Counted from the stretch's first letter, positions 31,970-41,204 are shown. The stretch: 64,000 bases of DNA from Marininema halotolerans (GCF_900116235.1 NZ_FPAA01000005.1:248001-312000), one strand, 5' to 3'. The notes: generated by a model from the letters alone, not told the origin. Translations and numbers: made by a program.

Positions 31970-32341
31970 ATGTCTGGTTCAGAATTAACAAAAAAACACT
32001 TCGCAGATTGGATCAATCAGACCGTTGGGAGTAATGTAGCCAACGAAAAAATAATGGATCAACTATTACACGATGCTAAAGCCAGCTATGCTCGTCAAGG
32101 GTTGGATGGATTTTTTGAATATCTTCGTCAACTCACCCAAGCTCCGTTATCGAATACGCAATTAAAACAAATGATGGATACGGTAATGGGGGCAGGAAAT
32201 GCACCAGAAGCGTTCCGACAACTTTCTGGTCATACAGATATGCCTGAGGAATCGGTACGATTGGTTGAAGAAACCCAAGGAAAAGCGGTCAAAGCGAATC
32301 GCCGCCAGAGAAGAAAAGGGACAAAGGGGATTCGCGGCTAA
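31970..32341 (+). CDS. hypothetical protein, 123 aa
   Basis: Not recognised. The first 90 residues are helical (HFADWINQTVG, IMDQLLHDAKASYARQGLDGFFEYLRQLTQ, TQLKQMMDTVMG). The C-terminus is strongly basic (KAVKANRRQRRKGTKGIRG), which suggests nucleic-acid or spore-component binding. The ATG at 31970 follows TAAAGGAGGAGGG, a strong site. It faces the basic 167-aa gene on the other strand; both may be sporulation proteins, but this is a guess. Confidence 0.7.
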   Translation: MSGSELTKKHFADWINQTVGSNVANEKIMDQLLHDAKASYARQGLDGFFEYLRQLTQAPLSNTQLKQMMDTVMGAGNAPEAFRQLSGHTDMPEESVRLVEETQGKAVKANRRQRRKGTKGIRG

Positions 32342-32344
32342 AAA

Positions 32345-32366
32345 ATGGGCTGCTATAGCAGCCCAT
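32345..32366. terminator. palindromic hairpin between convergent genes
   Basis: ATGGGCTGCTATAGCAGCCCAT is split as ATGGGCTGCTA and its exact complement, a 22-bp perfect palindrome with A-rich flanks. Confidence 0.65.
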
Positions 32367-32375
32367 TCAAAAATG

Positions 32376-32879
32376 TCATCGTCGATTCTTTTTGTTTGAC
32401 ATCACCTTGTCAACTAATGCAGGCAGACTGGGTGAATTGAGAAGGTCATAAAGGCTATCACCACTTTTGGAAAAGGGCTTTGGTGGCGCAGGAAGTTGAT
32501 TCTTCGCAACTGGATTCGATTCATTTTTGGAATCTGGATCGGAATCATTTGATGAATTGGCTTTCTTTACAGGTTTAATCTCTGAGAGGGCTTTTAGGAC
32601 ATTTTGCAATGCATCCTTGTCGCGAATGGCTTCAGTTAGGTTGGAGACGACACTAAGCCATTGGTCCATCTTTGAGGCGTAAGTGCGAATCTGTTGTGAA
32701 AGAGAGTGGATATCATCCATCCGTTGGGAGAGGCGAGGAGACTTTGCAACCTCTCGTGAAGCAGAGATGGCAGGAGAGTTGACAGTCTTACGATGTGGAG
32801 ATGATTTTTTTCTCTGGGCTCTTTTCCGAGTAGGTCGTGAGGGTGAGGTGTACAGTTTTGGCGGTTTCAATGGCACCAC
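32376..32879 (-). CDS. hypothetical basic protein, 167 aa
   Basis: Not recognised. The N-terminal 50 residues are basic and rich in Ser/Pro/Lys/Arg. A helical segment follows (DDIHSLSQQIRTYASKMDQWLSVVSNLTEAIRD), then a polar linker and a C-terminal SLYDLLNSPSLPALVDKVM helix. GTG GTG at 32879/32876 follows TAGGAAGG at very short spacing, so the exact start is uncertain. It is divergent from the subtilase at 32958, with a 78-nt shared upstream region. Confidence 0.55.
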   Translation of the reverse strand: MVPLKPPKLYTSPSRPTRKRAQRKKSSPHRKTVNSPAISASREVAKSPRLSQRMDDIHSLSQQIRTYASKMDQWLSVVSNLTEAIRDKDALQNVLKALSEIKPVKKANSSNDSDPDSKNESNPVAKNQLPAPPKPFSKSGDSLYDLLNSPSLPALVDKVMSNKKNRR

Positions 32880-32957
32880 CTTCCTATCATTTAGATCTGG
32901 ATCGGTCTCAATATATTCAAGCCAGGGTTTAACAGTGAGTGAAGGAGATGAGTCGAC

Positions 32958-34088
32958 ATGACGAAGCCCGATTGGTTGCCGGGCACGTTACCGATGTTCA
33001 ACCGTAGACCACGGGTGAGAAAAATCTTTCATTTAAAAGGCTACAGGAGTCCTAATTTTTGCCTTCGAGAGATGAATCGATGCGGTGGACGCCCGGTGCG
33101 TGTACTTCCTCAGTTAGGGGTAGTGATCGGAGAATTTTATGGGGAAGATGGTCTATATAGTCTTGAAGGTCATCCTGATGTTGCCTACTGGGAACCAGAT
33201 TCCCGTGTGACGATTACTGACCCTTATATTGGAGAGGTCTCGGAGAATACTGATCGGCTTCCCTGGGGTGTCAAGCGGATCGATGCCCATAAGGTATGGC
33301 GTTATACCAAAGGACGCAATGTGAACGTAGCAGTGATTGATACAGGAATTGCTAGCGATCACCCGGCTGTACGTGATAATTACAAGGGCGGAATCAATAT
33401 CCTCTCTCCGATGTTTACGCCCCACGATTACAATGGTCATGGTACCCACGTTGCGGGAACGATTGCAGGTCGCGCTGAAGATTTATTAGGAGTGGCTCCA
33501 CGGGTTAATTTGTATGCGGTTAAAGCATTTAACCGGAAGGGAAGTGCCAATCTTTCGGACTTGTTATCCGCAATTAATTGGTGTATCGAGAATAAAATGA
33601 ATGTTGTGAATATGAGTTTTGGGATGGCAAGGGTATCCGATACCTTAGGGCAAGCCATACGAACCGCTTACCAAAAAGGACTTGTAATGGTTGCAGCCGC
33701 AGGGAATCAGGGAACCTCTGGGGAGATTGATTATCCGGCTCGCTTCTCTGAGACGATTGGCGTGACAGCCACCGACCGAGGGGGAGAGATTGCAAGTTTT
33801 AGTAATACAGGTCCTGGTGTGGACATTGCAGCGCCAGGGGATAAAGTAAGCTCCGCATGGCTAAATCGAGGCACACGAGAAATGAGTGGCACGTCGATGG
33901 CTGTCCCTCATGTTGCAGGAACCGCTGCACTTCTCCTTTATCTTCGTTCCGAACTCACACCGGATCAGATACGAAAGATTTTAATGGATTCAACCGTTTC
34001 GATTTCACATAATTCAGATGTTGGATTATTAAATGCACATCGATCGGTTCAATTATTGGCAAGGTATATGGGGCGGTATGTACCATGA
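32958..34088 (+). CDS. subtilisin-like serine protease (S8)
   Basis: A 376-aa protein. The catalytic triad is intact: Asp in AVIDTGIASDHP (about residue 127), His in NGHGTHVAGT (about 161) and Ser in SGTSMAVPHVAG (about 313); the oxyanion Asn is in AAAGNQG. It has no signal peptide. The N-terminal 100 residues could be a prodomain-like region (VRVLPQLGVVIGEFYGEDGLYSLEGHPDVAYWEPD resembles the inhibitor I9 fold). It is probably intracellular or spore-associated. The ATG at 32958 follows GAAGGAGATG. It is convergent with a second subtilase. Confidence 0.9.
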   Translation: MTKPDWLPGTLPMFNRRPRVRKIFHLKGYRSPNFCLREMNRCGGRPVRVLPQLGVVIGEFYGEDGLYSLEGHPDVAYWEPDSRVTITDPYIGEVSENTDRLPWGVKRIDAHKVWRYTKGRNVNVAVIDTGIASDHPAVRDNYKGGINILSPMFTPHDYNGHGTHVAGTIAGRAEDLLGVAPRVNLYAVKAFNRKGSANLSDLLSAINWCIENKMNVVNMSFGMARVSDTLGQAIRTAYQKGLVMVAAAGNQGTSGEIDYPARFSETIGVTATDRGGEIASFSNTGPGVDIAAPGDKVSSAWLNRGTREMSGTSMAVPHVAGTAALLLYLRSELTPDQIRKILMDSTVSISHNSDVGLLNAHRSVQLLARYMGRYVP

Positions 34089-34097
34089 GGAACCAAA

Positions 34098-34146
34098 TAA
34101 ACAGAGGTCAGAGCCCCTTTTGGGACGCTCTGACCTCTGTTTTAAT
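34098..34146. terminator. bidirectional terminator between the two subtilase genes
   Basis: AACAGAGGTCAGAGC pairs with GCTCTGACCTCTGTT around a 14-nt centre; A- and T-rich flanks suit both directions. Confidence 0.8.
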
Positions 34147-35441
34147 TAATGGATAAGGGATGAGTCTAAGTGAGCACTTCCTGCACCTTGGGAATTTTTA
34201 TCCTCTTGAATATCGCTTGCGTGCTTTATTAATGCTTCTTTGATCTGATCCGGTGACCAATCAGGGTGACGAGTGATGAGTAGGGCAACGAGTCCAGCCA
34301 CGATGGGGGTTGCCATGGAAGTACCAGATAATGTGCAATAATGCTCGCCGACACGCGTTTCTGGAGACATCTTATCAATGTAACATCGTTTCACGCGTAA
34401 GGAGACAATATCGGTTCCAGGTGCTACGATATCCGGTTTAGAGATTCCATCAAGGGTAGGGCCACGGCTGGAAAAAGAGGCAATCGTTTGTTTAGTACCA
34501 TTGGGTTCTCCATGGTCATCAGTCGCTCCCACGGTGATAATTCGCGGATGATTACCAGGGCTTGATATCGTACCCGAGTCGGGACCATCATTTCCTGCAG
34601 CAGCGACAACAACGATGCCATGCTCCCAAGCTCTTTCAACAATTTGCGAGACGGGATCATCTTCGTAATTGGTCATACTTCGACTTCCAAGCGAGAGGGA
34701 AATCACTCGTATCTGATACTGTGCACGATGATCAATACACCATTGAATGCCTGCAATCACCGTGGACAAATTACCTGAACCTTCACGGGCGAGAACTTTG
34801 ACACCAATCAACTTTGCTTCAGGTGCAGGACCGCGATAGTTTCCCTGAGAAGAAAAACCATTCCCTGCAGCATCTCCTGCACAATGGGTACCATGACCAT
34901 TGTCATCGTAGGGTTTCGTTTTATTTTTAACAAAGTCCTTAAAGGCGATGATACGGGATTGAGGTTTTGTTAAATCCGGATGAGGATGAATACCTGTATC
35001 CACAATCGCGATCGTTGCCCCATCCCCTTCATTGTCATGCTCCCAGGCGATGGGGGCGTTCGTTGCTTTGGTCGCTACATCAAGTAGGGTGTAGACTTTT
35101 CGATCCAGGTAAATTCGTCGTACTTCTGGGCATGTGACGGTTTCTTGTAACTGTTTTAGGGTGAGATGTACGCGATAAGTTTGAATGCTGGAATAATAGG
35201 TGGAGTGTGAAGCATGGGAACTTTGGAGGTTCTTTTGCAGAGCACTGCTGGTGATCGTCTCTTCATTGAGCTGGACTAAAACAGGAAGGCGACGAAAGCG
35301 TTGAAGTGCTGGTAAGAACGCGCGGTGCATGATACAAGGCACCCAGCGGAGAATGGATAAACGACGAATCAAAGAGGTTCTTAAATCTGAATCCATTCGT
35401 TTTCCATGTTGGCGGATCCATTGGAATTCAGCTAGGGCCAT
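34146..35441 (-). CDS. aprX: AprX-like subtilase
   Basis: A 431-aa protein. The triad lies in AIVDTGIHPHPDL (Asp), NGHGTHCAGDAAGNG (His) and LSGTSMATPIVAGL (Ser), with AAAGNDGP for the oxyanion Asn. The N-terminal 115 residues, with VLVQLNEETI, fit a propeptide-like domain, and there is no signal peptide. Length and insertions (KNKTKPYDD before the His motif) fit AprX, a large intracellular serine protease of B. subtilis (442 aa) expressed in stationary phase. The ATG at 35441 follows TAGGAGATCG. Confidence 0.85.
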   Translation of the reverse strand: MALAEFQWIRQHGKRMDSDLRTSLIRRLSILRWVPCIMHRAFLPALQRFRRLPVLVQLNEETITSSALQKNLQSSHASHSTYYSSIQTYRVHLTLKQLQETVTCPEVRRIYLDRKVYTLLDVATKATNAPIAWEHDNEGDGATIAIVDTGIHPHPDLTKPQSRIIAFKDFVKNKTKPYDDNGHGTHCAGDAAGNGFSSQGNYRGPAPEAKLIGVKVLAREGSGNLSTVIAGIQWCIDHRAQYQIRVISLSLGSRSMTNYEDDPVSQIVERAWEHGIVVVAAAGNDGPDSGTISSPGNHPRIITVGATDDHGEPNGTKQTIASFSSRGPTLDGISKPDIVAPGTDIVSLRVKRCYIDKMSPETRVGEHYCTLSGTSMATPIVAGLVALLITRHPDWSPDQIKEALIKHASDIQEDKNSQGAGSAHLDSSLIH

Positions 35442-35606
35442 CTTCTATCGATCTCCTATCTATGAATTTCATCTCATAGCAGGATATGTCGTAAGCCCCT
35501 GTGAGGTAACCACGTTTGCCTAGTGAGGTGTTTCTTGCTTAAGTAAATTTTATGTTAAACTAATGGGGTAAATTGCAGAGATTGAGAGAGGTTGAAGCGA
35601 CTACCT

Positions 35607-37583
35607 ATGTTGAATTCTCAGCGCCGCCGAGATGAAAAAGAATTTACTTTTCAACGGCTCCATATTTTGTGGTTGACAGTATTTCTATTATTCGTAGCCT
35701 TACTTCTGCGATTGAGTTGGGTACAGTTGAGTAGTGGGGAAACCTATCACCAATTAGCAGCAGAAAATAATTTTAAACAAATCCCCATTGTTGCGCCTCG
35801 GGGAAACATCGTTGATCATGAAGGGAAACTTCTCGTAGGGAGCCAACCGCTATATACTGCCATTTATCTAGAAACGGATCAGACCACAGAACAAAAACGA
35901 ATGACCGCTAAAAAGTTGGCTGCATCCCTGGGGATGTCCCTAAAGGAAGTATTAAAAAACATGGATGTAGGATTGGATACGAAGGGCAAGCAAGTGGCAC
36001 GGAAACAACCCCCGTACTATCCAAAAAAGATTAAAGATCGATTAACAGAGAAGGAGGTGGCTCGATTATCTGAACATCCTTCGGAATTTAAAGGGGTGAA
36101 CGTGATTCTTGAGCCACTGAGGGAGTATCGCAAGGATTCCTTTGCTGTTCAGACGCTTGGCTATGTTCGCCCTTTCCAAGGAGCTAAAAATTCCCTTGAA
36201 AAGTATAAAAAGGCATCCAAAAAGTCAGATAGTGACGATTATCTCGATTGGGAACAAGTAGGGATGGATGGTCTGGAATATAGCTATCAAGATCAATTGC
36301 GAGGAAAAAACGGGTACCGTATTGTTCGGGTTAATTCAGCAGGAAAAGTACAGGAAGTTATTAAAAAAGTGAATCCGCGTTCTGGAAATAAGTTGTACAC
36401 CACATTGGATGAGAAGATGCAACTAGAGGCAGAAAAGAAAGTTGAACAACATCTTTCATATTTACGAAATCAAGCACCTGGTAGAGATCGGTCTCCCTAT
36501 GCTCGGAATGCCTATGCGGTGGCAATGGAAGTAAAGAGTGGACGAATTCGTTCGATGATTAGCTATCCCGACTATGATCCGAACATATGGAACGGTTCTG
36601 TCACATCGCAAGATTATAATAAATTGGCATATACCATTCGCAATGGAACCATTTCGGAAGCTCCCTATGATGCTAGGTATGCAGATGACCCCGATAAGGA
36701 ATACCGTCGTCATCCACTGTCTGTACTTCCACTCGGATCGACATTTAAACCGATGATGGCACTAATGGGGTTGGATAAGGGGTTAATTACAGCGTATACT
36801 CCCTTTAAAGATCCAGGTGCATTCTATTATGCACCATCGACTGCACCGATTCGAAATTCAAGTAACCATAATTATGGCATGTTAAATGTGAAAAAAGCAT
36901 TAGCCAAATCAGCCAATACTTTTTTTTCTTGGGTCGGTAGTCGGTGGTATCATAAAGATGGGAAAAAGAGTGTAAAAGAGTTTCAACAATTGACACATCA
37001 GTTTGGACTCGGTTCCATGTCCGAAGTTCCGTTAAAAGGAGAATCAGATGGGACAGAGGATTATCTGTCGATTGCGGATCGATATTCTGGTTTGAGTGGA
37101 ATGGTGTTAGCTTCCTTTGGACAGGCCCAACGTTATACAGCCATGCAATTGGCTCAATATACAGCGACTGTAGCAAATAACGGGAAACGAATGAAGCCTC
37201 AATTGGTCGAAAAGATTGATAAAAAAGGAAAAATCGAGGAAATTAAGCCTGAACTGCTGAACACCTCAGAAATTGATGCGAGTCACTTCAAAACGGTAAA
37301 ATATGGAATGGTTGCTGTTACCCAACCAGGAGGGACTGCGTCTCACTTGTTTCGGGGTCTTCCGTTTAAGGTTGCTGCGAAAACGGGGACGTCTGAACAG
37401 GATATTCCTGGGCGTGGGCGCGTGGAAAATTCGGTTTTTATTGCGTTTGCACCAGCAGATGATCCCCAGATAGCCGTAGCAGTAATTGTTCCAGAAGGAG
37501 GCTATGGAGGCCGTGGTGCAGGTCCGATAGCAGAGAGTTTAATTACCAATTATTACAAACGCTTTATGAAAGAAAAGAAATAG
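35607..37583 (+). CDS. class B penicillin-binding protein (PBP2/PbpA type)
   Basis: A membrane-anchored transpeptidase of 658 aa from this start. One N-terminal membrane helix (HILWLTVFLLFVALLLRL) is followed by a PBP dimerisation domain (APRGNIVDHEGKLL signature). The transpeptidase domain has active-site Ser in LGSTFKP, the SAN triad in LAKSANTFF and KTGTSEQ. It cross-links peptidoglycan with SEDS glycosyltransferases. The frame is open from TTG 35592, just after GAGAGAGG; the ATG at 35607 is an alternative with longer spacing, and the choice is uncertain. Family length is about 650-720. The gene stands alone. Confidence 0.9.
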   Translation: MLNSQRRRDEKEFTFQRLHILWLTVFLLFVALLLRLSWVQLSSGETYHQLAAENNFKQIPIVAPRGNIVDHEGKLLVGSQPLYTAIYLETDQTTEQKRMTAKKLAASLGMSLKEVLKNMDVGLDTKGKQVARKQPPYYPKKIKDRLTEKEVARLSEHPSEFKGVNVILEPLREYRKDSFAVQTLGYVRPFQGAKNSLEKYKKASKKSDSDDYLDWEQVGMDGLEYSYQDQLRGKNGYRIVRVNSAGKVQEVIKKVNPRSGNKLYTTLDEKMQLEAEKKVEQHLSYLRNQAPGRDRSPYARNAYAVAMEVKSGRIRSMISYPDYDPNIWNGSVTSQDYNKLAYTIRNGTISEAPYDARYADDPDKEYRRHPLSVLPLGSTFKPMMALMGLDKGLITAYTPFKDPGAFYYAPSTAPIRNSSNHNYGMLNVKKALAKSANTFFSWVGSRWYHKDGKKSVKEFQQLTHQFGLGSMSEVPLKGESDGTEDYLSIADRYSGLSGMVLASFGQAQRYTAMQLAQYTATVANNGKRMKPQLVEKIDKKGKIEEIKPELLNTSEIDASHFKTVKYGMVAVTQPGGTASHLFRGLPFKVAAKTGTSEQDIPGRGRVENSVFIAFAPADDPQIAVAVIVPEGGYGGRGAGPIAESLITNYYKRFMKEKK

Positions 37584-37615
37584 CTAGCCGACAAAAAAGG
37601 ACCGTTATTATGAAA

Positions 37616-37646
37616 GATCCCACCCCACAAAAGTGGGGTGGGATCC
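37616..37646. terminator. hairpin between pbp and gamma-SASP genes
   Basis: GATCCCACCCCAC pairs with GTGGGGTGGGATC around AAAA. It serves convergent genes; the T-tract is poor on both sides. Confidence 0.65.
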
Positions 37647-37658
37647 AATATCATGAGG

Positions 37659-38243
37659 TTACTTCTGTTGATTCCCTTTGTTTGCTTGAGACTGCTTGTT
37701 TTGCTTCCGAACTTGTTGAGCGTTCGTTGTAGCAGAAGAAGCAAATTCGTTCTTGTACTGTTGCTGTTGGTTACGAGCAGCTTGTTGAGCTTGTTGAGCG
37801 TTTGCAGCAGAAGAAGCGAATTCGTTCTTGTACTGTTGCTGTTGGTTACGAGCAGCTTGTTGAGCTTGTTGAGCGTTTGCAGCAGAAGAAGCGAATTCAT
37901 TCTTGTACTGTTGCTGTTGGTTACGAGCAGCTTGTTGAGCTTGTTGAGCATTTGCAGCAGAAGAAGCGAATTCGTTCTTGTACTGTTGTTGCTGTTGAGC
38001 TGCATTCTGCTGTTGATTACTTGCAGACTGCTTAGCATTCGCAGCAGAAGAAGCGAATTCATTCTTGTACTGATTCTGTGCTGCAGCTTTCTGCTGTGAA
38101 TTCTGAGCAGCTTGAGCATTTGAAGCAGCATTTGAAGCAGAAGCAAATTCATTCTTGTACTTGTTTTGCTGACTAGCTTGCTGATTTTGCTGGCGAACCT
38201 GTTGGGCGTTAGTTTTGGATGCCCCTTTTGGTTGGTAAGCCAT
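37659..38243 (-). CDS. sspE: gamma-type small acid-soluble spore protein, expanded
   Basis: A 194-aa protein starting MAYQPKGASKTNAQQVRQQN, the gamma-SASP signature of B. subtilis SspE (about 84 aa). It carries six YKNEFAS units, each matching the EFAS cleavage site of the germination protease GPR, compared with two in SspE. Three central units are nearly identical 25-residue repeats (75 bp in DNA). Gamma SASPs do not bind DNA; they store amino acids for germination. The ATG at 38243 follows CACGGAGGTGA; the longer frame to 38291 would place that site inside the gene. Confidence 0.9.
   Translation of the reverse strand: MAYQPKGASKTNAQQVRQQNQQASQQNKYKNEFASASNAASNAQAAQNSQQKAAAQNQYKNEFASSAANAKQSASNQQQNAAQQQQQYKNEFASSAANAQQAQQAARNQQQQYKNEFASSAANAQQAQQAARNQQQQYKNEFASSAANAQQAQQAARNQQQQYKNEFASSATTNAQQVRKQNKQSQANKGNQQK
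37757..37981. repeat. sspE: tandem 75-bp repeat within the gamma-SASP gene
   Basis: Three nearly identical 75-bp units, each encoding one Gln/Ala-rich YKNEFAS segment, with diverged units on the side of the N-terminus. The in-frame length allows copy-number change without frameshift. Confidence 0.85.
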
Positions 38244-38332
38244 GGGTATCACCTCCGTGGCTAATATTGTGTCCCGAAACAAGGGAATCACTCATATAAA
38301 TGTCGACTATTTATTGGTTGAGGAGGACAGCA

Positions 38333-39184
38333 ATGAAGGACCAGCTACTGATAACGGCTTTGAAAGCATTACCGAAAAAAACCATTTCTCGATGGACGGG
38401 AAAGTTTGCTCGTTCATCCTTGAGTCGTCACATTATTCCTTACTACATCAAACGGTTTAATGTGGACATAGCGGAAGCGGAACACCCAGTGGCCGCCTAT
38501 CCCACCTTATTAGATTTTTTTGTGCGAGGGTTGAAAGAAGGAGCCCGTCCAATTAATTCCGATCCCCAAATGATTACCAGCCCAGTGGATGGAACGGTAT
38601 CACAAAGTGGCCCGATTAAGGAAGGGATGCTGTTACAGGCAAAAGGTGTAACCTATTCTTTAGAAGCCCTGTTGGGTGGCGATGCCTCGTTATCTGCTCG
38701 TTTCCTTGGCGGAGAATTTCTTACATTGTATCTTAGTCCGAGGGATTATCATCGTATTCATGCACCTGTATCGGGTCAGGTAACGGAGTTTACCTATATT
38801 CCAGGTAGTTTGTTCCCTGTGAATGAACTGGGGGTACAACGTGTCCATGGACTCTTTGCACGGAATGAACGTTTGATTACTCTTTTGGAGACCCCATGTG
38901 GAGAGGTTGCTGTCATCAAAGTGGGTGCAACCAACGTGGGGAGTATTCGGGTGACGTATGAACCGGAAGTCTACACGAATCACCCAAAGAAAAAGAAAGT
39001 GGAGCGACGCACATATAAGAAACCTGTGTGGATTGATAAAGGGGAGGAATTAGGGCGTTTTGAGTTTGGATCCACAGTGATTCTTTTATTTCAAGCAGAC
39101 CGCGTGAAATGGCTGAAACAGTTACAACCAGGGGATACCATACGAATGGGTGAAGCCCTTGCTCGTTGTCAAGTAGAGCGATAG
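38333..39184 (+). CDS. psd: phosphatidylserine decarboxylase proenzyme
   Basis: A 283-aa proenzyme that decarboxylates phosphatidylserine to phosphatidylethanolamine at the membrane. The self-cleavage site is FGST near residue 250 (usually LGST): cleavage before Ser yields the pyruvoyl group. The conserved PVDGTVSQSG, LSPRDYHRIHAPVSG and VGATNVGSI segments are present. The ATG at 38333 follows TTGAGGAGGACAG. It is divergent from the gamma-SASP gene. The first residue of the cleavage motif is Phe, a mild departure. Confidence 0.93.
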   Translation: MKDQLLITALKALPKKTISRWTGKFARSSLSRHIIPYYIKRFNVDIAEAEHPVAAYPTLLDFFVRGLKEGARPINSDPQMITSPVDGTVSQSGPIKEGMLLQAKGVTYSLEALLGGDASLSARFLGGEFLTLYLSPRDYHRIHAPVSGQVTEFTYIPGSLFPVNELGVQRVHGLFARNERLITLLETPCGEVAVIKVGATNVGSIRVTYEPEVYTNHPKKKKVERRTYKKPVWIDKGEELGRFEFGSTVILLFQADRVKWLKQLQPGDTIRMGEALARCQVER

Positions 39185-39202
39185 GGAGTCGGGAGGATAT
39201 TT

Positions 39203-39826
39203 ATGTTTAATCATACACAATTGCCATTGCGTCGGTTTCGATCCTATTTTCCGATCGTCACCTGTCTCTTGTTGATACAATTAGGGATCTTTTTATTGAT
39301 GACTTTTAATGGGGGTTCTACGAATGTCAATACATTATTACGATTTGGAGCCCTTGAACAAGCTCATTTGGAGCAAGGGGAATGGTGGCGATTAATCACC
39401 CCGTTGTTTATCCATATTGGAATCGCCCACTTACTCTTCAATAGCTTTGCTCTATATCTGTTAGGTCCTCAGCTGGAATGGTTATTCGGTAAATGGCGAT
39501 TTATCCTTCTTTATATGGGGACAGGATTTTTTGCAAACCTTGCATCGACAACGCTCAATCCAATCGGCATTAAAGCAGGGGCATCAGGCGCGATTTATGG
39601 ATTATTTGGGGTTTACCTGTATCTGATTTTATTCCGAAGGGGCGCCATGGATCAACAGGCAGGAAAGAGCATTCTTGCTTTAGTGGGTATTAACTTGGTG
39701 GTTAGTGTGATCAGTCCATCCGTTGATTTAGTAGGTCATTTGGGTGGGTTATTTGCTGGGATGTGTTTAGCGGGTCCCTTATTGCGTGGGAAATATGAAA
39801 AGCAGAGGGAGTACCCCGATGAATAA
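39203..39826 (+). CDS. rhomboid-family intramembrane serine protease
   Basis: A 207-aa protein with six predicted membrane helices. The catalytic Ser lies in GASGAIYGLFG (GxSx) and the catalytic His in VGHLGGLFAGM. WWRLITPLFIHIGIAHLLFNSFALYLLG is the typical loop-1/helix-2 region. It cleaves membrane proteins within the bilayer; the substrate is unknown. It lies 18 nt after psd, on the same strand and probably the same transcript. The ATG at 39203 has GGGAGTCGGGAGG upstream. Confidence 0.92.
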   Translation: MFNHTQLPLRRFRSYFPIVTCLLLIQLGIFLLMTFNGGSTNVNTLLRFGALEQAHLEQGEWWRLITPLFIHIGIAHLLFNSFALYLLGPQLEWLFGKWRFILLYMGTGFFANLASTTLNPIGIKAGASGAIYGLFGVYLYLILFRRGAMDQQAGKSILALVGINLVVSVISPSVDLVGHLGGLFAGMCLAGPLLRGKYEKQREYPDE

Positions 39827-39856
39827 TTAATTGGGTCTCTATACATGTTCAGGGAA

Positions 39857-39897
39857 ACCGTTTAGGTGAAGTTTTTACCTAGACGGTTTTTTTGTAA
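39857..39897 (+). terminator. intrinsic terminator of the psd-rhomboid unit
   Basis: AAACCGTTTAGGT pairs with ACCTAGACGGTTT (one mismatch), then TTTT. Confidence 0.85.
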
Positions 39898-39936
39898 TCA
39901 AAAAGGTGTTGGGTAGACTAATGGGTGGTGAGGCCT

Positions 39937-41157
39937 ATGCGTTTATTTGGAGATACAGATCGCTTGGATCGTTCAGCATGGTTACTTCTTTTGATCAGTG
40001 GCTTATTTGCCATATCCACTGCGTTATCCAATACCTTTGTAAATGTATACTTTTGGAAAATCAAAAATGATTTTGGTATGATTGGTCAGTTTCATTTAGC
40101 GAATTATCTAATGATGGCTGTGACTTTTATTTTTGCGGGCCGATTGGCAAAGCAAGTGGATCGGGTGATTGCTATCCGTATTGGTGTTGTACTTTTGGCG
40201 GCATTTTATCTATCGGTCTTGTTAATGGGAAAAGATGCAGTTAACCATGTATTATTGTTAGGAAGTTTTTTGGGAATCGGTTCGGGGTTCTTTTGGTTAT
40301 CCTTTAATGTCCTTTATTTTGAGATCACAGAGAAATACAATCGGGATATTTTTAATGGATTTAGTGGGTTATTTACATCGATTGCAGGGATTATAGCGCC
40401 ATTGATTTCCGGGTGGGTGATTACTCATATCGATCACTTTACAGGCTATCGCATCATTTTTAGTCTGTCACTCTTGGTTTTCTTGGCGGCTGTCGCAGTA
40501 AGCTTTATGTTGCAACGACGTAGTGCCAATGGTCATTACCAACTATCTGAAATCCTGAAACTGTGTAGAAAGCCAGGGAAAGGAAATCATTGGTTTTGGG
40601 TAAATTTGGCGATGATTGCACAGGGAATGCGTGAAGGGCTATTTGCTTTTTTAATCAGCCTTCTGATTTATGTGGCTACCCGGGATGAATTTGCTCTTGG
40701 GAGTTATCTTACCGTCTCCTCGTTAAGCGGATTAATCGCCTACTTTATCGTTGGACGTTATATGAGGATTAGTTGGCGAGATGAAAGTATTTTAGTGGGT
40801 ACAATGATGTTAGGGATTGTCGCTCTTCCTTTGGTGTGGCATATTGAGGCCTGGACCTTAGTGATTTTAGGAGTGGGTTCGGCGCTCTTTTATCCCATTT
40901 ATATGGTGCCCCTGACCTCTGCTGTATTTGATGTCATTGGCGAAAGTCAAGAAACTGCTGAACTTCGTGTGGAATATGTCGTTGCACGGGAGTTGGCTCT
41001 GAATATAGGAAGGATCTTTGCGGTTCTTGTCTTTTTATGGTGGGTGACTCGCATGCCCACCATGATTCAATTGCGTTGGTTGATCATTCCTTTTAGTTTT
41101 GTTCAGGTAATTACTTGGGTGATGATTCGCAAGGTACCCTTGTTGGAACAAGAATAA
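39937..41157 (+). CDS. MFS transporter, YqgE-like
   Basis: A 406-aa protein with about 12 membrane helices. The conserved FVNVYFWKIKNDF in helix 1 and EYVVAREL in the C-terminal half resemble YqgE of Bacillus, a putative MFS protein that in B. subtilis sits beside pbpA; here a PBP gene is about 2.4 kb away. I chose the ATG at 39937 (MRLFGDTDRLD), after GGTGGTGAGG; a GTG at 39925 is in frame but has no ribosome-binding site. The substrate is unknown. Confidence 0.8.
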   Translation: MRLFGDTDRLDRSAWLLLLISGLFAISTALSNTFVNVYFWKIKNDFGMIGQFHLANYLMMAVTFIFAGRLAKQVDRVIAIRIGVVLLAAFYLSVLLMGKDAVNHVLLLGSFLGIGSGFFWLSFNVLYFEITEKYNRDIFNGFSGLFTSIAGIIAPLISGWVITHIDHFTGYRIIFSLSLLVFLAAVAVSFMLQRRSANGHYQLSEILKLCRKPGKGNHWFWVNLAMIAQGMREGLFAFLISLLIYVATRDEFALGSYLTVSSLSGLIAYFIVGRYMRISWRDESILVGTMMLGIVALPLVWHIEAWTLVILGVGSALFYPIYMVPLTSAVFDVIGESQETAELRVEYVVARELALNIGRIFAVLVFLWWVTRMPTMIQLRWLIIPFSFVQVITWVMIRKVPLLEQE

Positions 41158-41176
41158 TGGTTGTACAACCTCATTA

Positions 41177-41204
41177 ACCGCATTGAGTTGCGGTTTTTTT
41201 TTGT
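41177..41204 (+). terminator. intrinsic terminator
   Basis: AACCGCA/TGCGGTT with a TTGAGT loop, then a long T-tract. Confidence 0.88.

Noticed and set aside
37757-37981. Regular repeats suggesting a CRISPR or minisatellite array
   Set aside because: The units are 75 bp without unique spacers and lie in frame inside the gamma-SASP gene, where they encode YKNEFAS segments.
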